Source: Cyprinodon diabolis
Taxonomy: Eukaryota > Chordata > Actinopteri > Cyprinodontiformes > Cyprinodontidae
Direction of reading: 5' to 3'
Assembly (NCBI GenBank): GCA_030533445.1
Contig: CM060082.1
Coordinates: 40,952,817 to 41,016,816 of the forward strand
Length of the DNA: 64,000 bases
Shown in pieces: positions 46,101 through 55,100 of the stretch. A program made the position numbers and the translations under genes. The first letter of the stretch is position 1. Each line of letters starts with the position of its first letter. The notes beneath the pieces are model-generated. The model ran no database searches. It worked only from the letters and a program-made list of their open reading frames with translations, and was not told the DNA's origin.

Positions 46101-49100
46101 ACTAAATTAGTTGACAAATATTGAAATAATCAATTAATACGATTCTTTTTTTCAGCCCCTGATAAAATACATGAAATGGGCTACACAGAGTAACTAAAGC
46201 CCAGATGTTCCACTTTTATAGTGAAGTTAATATTTTAATTAATGTATTATTTTGCTTGATATGGAGAGAGCATAGTAGGTAAAAATATAAGAGTGGGGTT
46301 TAACTCTGCACAGTTCTATATCTTCAAAAGAAAATACTGTATTTACCTTCTGTCTTAGTCGTTCAAATGAAACCATTTTCAAAGGGGAAAACAGTCCTAA
46401 TTCCACATTCTTCAGAGCCGGTGATACTTCAAACATTGATAAACTGCATCTAGGGAGTATAGGGCTTATAACATTTTTATTAATGTAGCAAAATGCTGCT
46501 TTTCTCATTAAACAATGAATTCCTCTTATCAGTACGGATGCTCACACCGTGCATAAAGAAAGGGCATGCATATGGCAAAGCACCAATGACACCAGACCAA
46601 TAGTGTCCCTACCAAAGTTCAAATCAAACCTACGCCCTTGGCTTAAACTATGCTACCTTATGAGCTCCAGATAGGACATTTTTTTCAGAAAGAAAGGTTT
46701 GTCATATTAAATACAAGACATTAATATTTTTTCTTTACAATTTAAGCCCCATTGCTGTTCTGACGGTGTTGCTCATAGCTAATAGCATCTGTAAGAGTCT
46801 GTATAGATTACTGAATTATCACTTCAATAATAGCAACATTGTGATAAATTGTTTCGGCCTAATTTATCTTATGGGTTAAAGACTGGTTTTAACCGTGCAG
46901 ACGGTTCAGTACAGAAAGGTTTTCACTACATCTAAAATAAGGAAAAAAACAGGAAATATAGAAACCTCAAACGGAGGAGTTTAGTGACAAAGGTCAGCAG
47001 GACACAAGTGAAAAGTCAACCACAAAACCGGCTTTCAAAAACGTCAATAATCTGCTCTAATGACTTTCATTCTGCTAAAAATCAGTCAGAGTGGAAAAAG
47101 ATTTAAAGTAGTTTTACTGTGAGAAATGTGTGTGAGACTCAGGAGCAGCTATTGGCCCAGAGGTAAAACACAGAAACCACACATGGAGGTTTAGGGCTGG
47201 ACGATAAGAACCAAAAATCACTTTCTACAGTAATTATATAAGTTACATCTGAGTAAAGGGCTTTTCTATTATGTCAACCAGGCACATCTTTTAACAAGCA
47301 GCACTAGAGAAACATTAGAAACATCTACAGGCTCAGAGTTTATCTGTTTAAATTAAGTCTAACTATCATGTTACATGTTTCCCTTCACTTTTCTATCATC
47401 ACATCTTCGCCTTCGAACACAACGGAGAAGCTGGTGCTGCTCCACTGTGCAGCACGGCTAAACGGGCACTATTTAGGTGATATCTGGAGAGTTTATCCAG
47501 TGTTTATATTCACAAACCTCACAAAAGTCATCCTACATCCTTGAGCATGCCAGTGATGTTACGCTATATGATTGGCTGAACGCTGCCACATGATGAAAGA
47601 CATTGTGGTTGCCTAGACAACCATAATAACAATGCAGCGTCCATGTGCCGGGTCGGGACCATCTGTAATGTTAGCGTGTCTAATGACAGATGAACTTTTT
47701 TACCTAACTGATAACAAAACTAAAAAAATATATTTTTATGGTGAACAAAGTAACTGCAGGACCTTGATTTAAAGGGGAAAAACTGGGTAGCGCTGTGGCT
47801 AGCTGTGTTCACTAGCTAACAGGTTAGCCTTTTTTTAGCTTGGTCAGTTAGCCAAATTAAGCTGCACAACTTTTAACTTTCTGTCTACAACAACAGTTCA
47901 TTTTCTACAAGTAGAATAACTTTTTTTTGTTGGTCTGAAACTCTACGAAAGTCATTTTTAAGAATTGTATTCTACTTTCGGCTACTTCAGATCGCAGATG
48001 AAAATAAAAATAATAGCAAATATGGGTAATAATATATCGAGATTCTGGAAGAGATCTGATTCTTAAGAAATGGGTGCAATACAGTTTTACTGAGTGCTGT
48101 TGCCGTGTGATGATGTCATAAGAAAGGGCAGGGCTCCGAGCAGATCTGGTAACTACACCAGACTATGTGTCACTACCTGATCCTTCCAAGAAGCACGATC
48201 CGGGTGTTCATAAATAATGTTATTGAGGTACTAAAACTACCTATTTCTATCCTTAACTCACTAAAGAATGCTAATACACATCTGCTTCTCTAACATCATC
48301 ATCAGCCAGACTGAGAGCAGTCCGGGAAAATATGATTAAAACCATGTTTATCTGCATTTTAGTTGTTTCTTTCTTTAGATTATGTACTATATAGCATAAT
48401 AGGGGTGTAAATCAGACCCATCATGGCTATTCGATTCAGTATCGATTTCCTGACCCAACGATTCGATTATTTTAGATACTCAAGAATACACCACGATAAG
48501 ATTTGATTCGATTAATTGGTTCCATTTTTTTTTTTAAACCTTACAAGCTAAACAATGTTTCAAATTTGAAATAAATCAATAAAAGCTGTAATATCGTTAT
48601 GCATTTTTTTTATTTACAAACAACAGCAAATAACGATGAAGGTTCTCAGTCATCCAGGTCATAGTCATTCCGTAAAAATTCAAAAAATATCCACTGGACT
48701 TGGTTTTCAAGATTTGAAGACGTTTCGCCACCTCTCCAGGAAGCTTCCTGGAGAGGTGGCGAAACGTCTTCAAATCTTGAAAACCAAGTCCAGTGGATAT
48801 TTTTTGAATTTTTACGGAACAGCAAATAACAGAAGTAGAAAAGTTGTTCTCCACCTATTCCTATTAAAACCTCATTCACTGCAAAATAATAATACCCCCG
48901 TGTTATAGATTCTGATAGTCCTTGCATCAAAAAATACTGCACATAATCAGTGCAATGAGTGCAATGCAATACCTCGGCTCCAGACGTCCCCCCCCCCTCC
49001 ACAGACGCTCCGCTGCTCCTCTCCCAAATTTTAGCTGACCGCAGACAGGAGGCCGGCTTGTTTTGTTTTTATGACCGAAATTGCGGAAAATAACTCGTGA

Positions 49101-52100
49101 AGTTTGACCCGCTAGAAGAGCGAGCTGCGCGAGAACGCTGGGACCCTTTTTCCATCTGGATCTCCGCTCTTTTTGGCCCTCATGTCCCTCCGTTGTCGGA
49201 CTAAACTCGCCCCCACTTCCTCACCGACTCAGCCGTATCTAGACCCACAGTGTGTAGCACAGACCACGCTTCAATATTGAGCATAATTTAAAAATGTCTG
49301 TGTCAAGCTCACTGCAACACAGTGCTGTAAGAGTATAACCAGGAAGCGAGGTAGGAGGGCACAATAGGTTTAGCGCCACCGCAGCACGGGAGGAGAATTA
49401 CGCCCAGGAGCAGATGAATAAAAATAGACCGGAGGGAAAAAAAAAAACTAGGGATGCACGATATAATCGGCCCCCTATCGGTATCGGGCTGTATCGGCCT
49501 TAAAACTGAATATCGGACATCGGGCACCCCACCGATATTTAACCCGATATTTGATCAGCTTCTGAGTTTCTAAAGTCTAAAAAAAAAAAAAAAAATACTA
49601 CTTCTTCTTCCTCAAAAACTTCTTTTTTTACAGACTTAAAAACTTCTAAAGACGAGGGAAAAAAATATTGATACATTAAAATATCACAATATCTTCATAT
49701 GCTGATATATTGCCATTTAAAAACACCATATCAATCTCTTTTATTAATGAAATATTGCTATATGTCATCGTTATGCTACGAAACCCCCCGAAAATTCACG
49801 AAATTTTGCCATATTTTTATATGTTTATATATTGACACGGTATCGATCAATTTTACTAACAAAATCTCACAAGAATTTGCAAAATATCATGAGAGTTTGT
49901 AACAGAACAATGAAATTTTGAAAGTAAAATAGATCGATACCGCGTTTTTAAAAATCAATTTGATATCAGCATATGAAAATATATTTGAGTATATTATTTT
50001 TCAAAGTGTCAGAAATGGATAATAAAACTGCTATTTTCAATGACTACTTATTTTTGTCCAGCTTTAACATCGGTATCGATATCGGTTATCGGCTACATGA
50101 GTTTTAAAAATATCGGCATATCGGATATCAGCCAAAATCCCAATATCGTGCATCCCTAAAAAAAATTAATCGATTCTCTTGCAGACGTGTCGATGCATCG
50201 GATCGTCGGCTGTTGGATCGATGCATCTTTACAAAACAATTATTATCTACACCCCTATAGCATAAGGTTAAAACGAAACGAAAACATAAAACTCAAAAAG
50301 ACTAAATTTATGTTGACATCCAAAGCTGAAAAAGTTAGCTCCCGAGAGTAGCGTAGGATCCCATTTCCGGTTCAGATCGGGCAGAGACGAGTTTTAAAAC
50401 GGAAAGGATTTTAAGGCATTTATTTTCTCTGGAAATACATTAATAACCTTTAACACTTTATATTTTACTACGTTTATATCTTTGGGAAGGGAAAACATCA
50501 GTTACGTCTTTTTAACAAAATTAGATCGAAGGCGACCCGGATGTATATCTGGATGCGCAAATAAGCTGAAGGGATCGTGTAGTGACACTCTGGATCGATT
50601 CAGGTTTCTGTTTAAGAATGAACAGCGCCGCCCTCTACTGGCTGGCAGTAAAATTACAACACTGATAGGAATTCCCTTAGACCTAATCTAATTTGTTAAT
50701 CGGATAGAATAGATTTAATCTAATAAACTAATAATCTGCAGTTGATTGTAGGGTGATTTACTCCATAATTACTTTTTCTTCAAAGCTCTGCAGTTATCTG
50801 CAACTACTTCAGACTTTCATCTAAGTGTCCAAAAAAACACATACGATCCTACAGGAAATCATTATTACCCTTTTGAGATTCCAGCCACTGATACTGTCCA
50901 GATCGAGGAACATGTCCAGGTCACAGCCGAGCTTCCCGAAGCCGTTCACCGACGAGCCGAACGGTCTGATGGTGCATTCTGGGAAATAAGCTGCAGCGAT
51001 GTCTTTGAGCAGAGAGCAGACGAGGAAGCGCAGCCTGCTGTTTTCCTCTGTAAGCTGATAAGCCTCAGTTAGGGAGCTTATCTGCTCATCTATCTGAAAA
51101 GAGCAGGAGGAAGAAATCCAATCAGTTCTGTCTGACCTGATAACCTCATAAATACAAACCAAAACCCCAACTAGTCCTTCCTCTTGTTTGATTGAGGCAT
51201 GTGCTTACGCTCTCCTCCCTGGACAGCCTCTGGATGAGCTCATTGATGGGAACCGTGGTCTGAGGCTGGCAGGGAAGGCTGGACTGTTGGCTTGCTGAGT
51301 CCACTGAGCTGTGATTTCTCAGGGCCAGGAGTCTGGATTTAAAGGGCACTGTGGAGTCATGGCTGACGATCGGAATGGCGGCTGAGTCGAGCAGAGAGAC
51401 GACATTATCCCGACTGCCGAACTCCACGACAGCATAGACGCCCTGAAGGACAAGAGATTTTAAACAAACACTATGAAACATGGTAAAAAAAACGTATAAA
51501 CCTGCTGGTCCAACACTTACGTAACTTTCATAAAAGAAGTGCTTCTTGATGTCTCCATGCTTTGATAAAAACTTCAGGAACTTTTTCTCGCTGGTTCTGG
51601 ACGGGCAGCTGATGAGAACAGATCTCTCCGCCTGTTCTTGTCTGTGTGCCATGAGGCCATACAAAGATTTGGGTGCATCGTTTTCTCCTGGTGACAGAGC
51701 GGCAGAAAAACAACCACAATTACAGATTCCTCACCTCATTTAGGGAGTCGGCTTTATGTGAATTCCCATTTGAAATAAAAAGCTCTTTGGCAGGAAGCCT
51801 GGCTTAAAATATAGAGCTTAAAAATGAGTCACAGACTCTATAGCGGATCACAAATAATCGACCATATTTAATGTCGACGTCTAAGAACAATACAGACAGT
51901 AATTACCAGCCAAGAGCAATAAGCTGTATTTTACTCCATGCTTTTGGTTGTACAAAAAAAAAAAAAAACAAACATTAAATTTACTACTTATGTCTATGTT
52001 CTGACTGTAACTGAAAGTATGAAAAATAAATAATATAAATATATATATATAAATGTAAAAGGGAAACTTGCACTATCTAATTAGTAGTTCAATAAACGCA

Positions 52101-55100
52101 GTTTTCTGGCCGATCACCAATAACTCATCTTTAAAAAGTATTTTTTTTTAATTATTGTTATTTTTATAACAGTTGTTATAACACAACTATACAAAAAACA
52201 CATACCCATAAATAAAATAAAAACATGTTTTAAGTGAAGGAGACAATGCTTGCAAATAAAAGGTTTGGAACATTGAGAGTTCCTGATTTCCCAAAATTTC
52301 CCAAAAAGTTCCCAAAATTAAGGAAATCGGGGCTGATCAACACTTTTTTATCAAACAGGTTAAAAGATATTAAATCAGCAAATTAATTCAACAGCTGATC
52401 CCCTTCGAGACAAAGCAACACAGAATCATACAGAAGTGCTTAATTGCTGAACTGAAACAAACCTGACTTGCATGAAAAAAAAAAACAAGTTGGATAGACC
52501 AATTTCCTGACATTCTTTTTATTATGGAATAGAAACATGATAAATTAGCGTAAAGTTGTACATTTAATTCATAGGATCAGATCCTTGGGGTTGGAATATT
52601 TCATATAGATTCCAACTAAGCTCCTGATCATCAAAGATAATCAATAAGAGGCGCTTTTTTGCACATGCAATTAATGGAAATGTTGCAGGTAAATTTGTCA
52701 AAAATATCAATACTCTGAAAAACACAGATATACAGATGATGTATTTGAATACAGCACTAATTTAGCATGGTATCAACAATAAAGACAATTGTTGTTTGTA
52801 TATTTTTGCTTGTCTTTATTGAAGATTTCTGGATTATTTTCATATTAAAGAATAATACCCCAAACAACCTTAAAATATTGTCAAACTGAGTTATATTTGG
52901 GTTATTTATTTTGCATGTATTTGCACACATAGTATCTGGGATTCCGTTGAGAAATGAAAGCTAAAATTGAAAAAAATTAGGAGTTTTCCATTTTAATAAA
53001 TATATCTTTTATTTCTAGAATTATCCGGCATTTTGAATTCCCGTAGTATTGAAAATTGGTATTGATTATCTAAAGTTACGAATGAGGTGTAAATATCCAG
53101 TTTAGAACTCAACCCTAGGGCAGTTACCATTATTTAATCACTTGTATTCCTCTTACAAATGAAGCCCCCCCCCATCCCTCAGTGAGGTCTAGAAGAACAA
53201 AATCTATATCCAGCCATTCAGCAAAGATCCTGCTTCATGGCTCTACATCTTATTTCGACATTTGACCAATTAGATAAGCCCTAGAATGATATATTACCTA
53301 CTGTAAATTAGGCTGAAAAGAAAGTTAACAAGTAAAAAAAAAAGGTAAAAAGCGAATTAAAAAGTTAAAAAGCCTAGTTAACAATTATATTTAGGTTTAT
53401 AAACTAAAAAATGTAAATGCCAGTATCAACATTAATGCCTCCAAGATTATGTTGGACCAAAAAATTTGTTTTTTTCACACTAGGGGTGTTTTTCATGAAT
53501 GTCTTATAGAAGCACTTTTATTTTTCTTAATATATCCGGGAAAGTTGGCGTTGTTATTACATTAATTATTGCCATCAAAATATCCATATATTTTGAATTT
53601 TAAAAAGGTAATAAGGTCTTGCCTTGGATTCTAATAACACTAATGGCTTGAAATTTGGATTTTCAAAGTACTTCACTGAGTGCCCTATAAAGACAAACGT
53701 AATTGCAGGTTATTAACAAAGATTCTGCCCAATTAATTAGTGTTGCGCCGATGCCATTTTTTGGCCATGATACCCGTCTGTGCAGTATTGGCCGATACAT
53801 CTGTTTGAAATTGATGTCTGTGTGTATATATGAAGAACTGCATACTACTTGGATGTAAAATAATTGCCATCATGTCTTTGTCAAGCTGCTGCCTACCTTT
53901 GTAAAGCAGGAAAAAGACTAAAACAAAGTGAATCCAGTAGAACTTTTTATTGCCTACCTGGAATGGGTGACAATAGTTGAATAAACCTTTGGCTCTCAAA
54001 ATGGTATCTGTGCCCTATTTGTCGGTACCACCATTTTAGTGCTGGATCGGGGCCCCATACTGGTATCTGTGCAACACTACAAGTAATATAAGCAGATGGC
54101 ATGTTTTACAGGAAGGTTGAAAGTGGTCCTAAAAGATAGAAAAGGTTCTAAGTCATATTTTTGGAATTAATCTTTAAAACAACTTATTAAAGAACAAATA
54201 ATTATTATAATAGTAACTGATTTTTATAGAACCATTTAGGTAGCCCATCTTTAAGTGCTATGAAGATAAATAAAATGATGAAAATTAAAACAGTTACATT
54301 TAGAAAGAAAGAGGAGTATCATGCAAGATGAGAAAGTTTTCTTCATCTGTTTATGTGATGTTTAAAAGTACTGTAAAAATGCAAACTGTATAAATATGTA
54401 TCACTCTGCTATTTGGAGTCTTTATGGGGAGCGTGGAATATATTTTGGGGCGGGGCCAACACAGATCTAAAGAGTTTGATTGGCCAGCTGTGGTTGGTCT
54501 GCTGTGGAGGTTAGCCAATTGGAAGTTAGGATCTGTAAGTAGGGATGCACGATATTGAGATTTTGGCCGATATTCGATATGCCGATATTTTAAAACTCAT
54601 GTAGCCGATAACCGATATCGATACCGATGTTAAAGCTGGACAAAAATAAGTCGTCATTGAAAATAGCAGTTTTGTTATCCATTTCTGACACTTTGAAAAA
54701 TAATATACTCAAATATATTTTCATATGCTGATATCAAATTGATTTTTAAAAACGCGGTATCGATCTATTTTACTTTCAAAATCTCGTGAAATTTCATCGT
54801 TCTGTTACAAACTCTCGTGATATTTTGCAAATTCTTGTGAGATTTTGTTAGTAAAATAGATCCATACCGCGTCAATATATCAACATATAAAAATATGGCA
54901 AAATTTTGTGAATTTTCGGGGGATTTCGCAGCATAACGATGACATATAGCAATATTTCATTAGTAAAAGAGATTGATATGGTGTGTTTAAATGGCAATAT
55001 ATCAGCATATGAAGATATTGTGATATTTTAATGTATCAATATTTTTTCCCTCGTCTTTAGAAGTTTTTAAATCTGTAAAAAAGAAGTTTTTGAGGAGGAA

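Larger units (their letters stand above)
48400..50257. mobile_element. 1.86-kb hAT-type element (TAGGGGTGTAAAT family), complete, with two nested inserts
   Basis: The ends TAGGGGTGTAAAT and a close inverted match ending ACACCCCTA are bounded by perfect TAGCATAA duplications at 48392-48399 and 50258-50265. The left half carries CGATTCAGTATCGATTTCCT, the right half TCGATGCATCGGATCG. A perfect palindrome (48668-48819) and a hAT MITE (49449-50158) lie inside. No transposase frame. Confidence 0.88.

Noticed and set aside
48597..49002. Open frames on both strands with the same peptide
   Set aside because: They arise only because a perfect palindrome encodes the same peptide on both strands.
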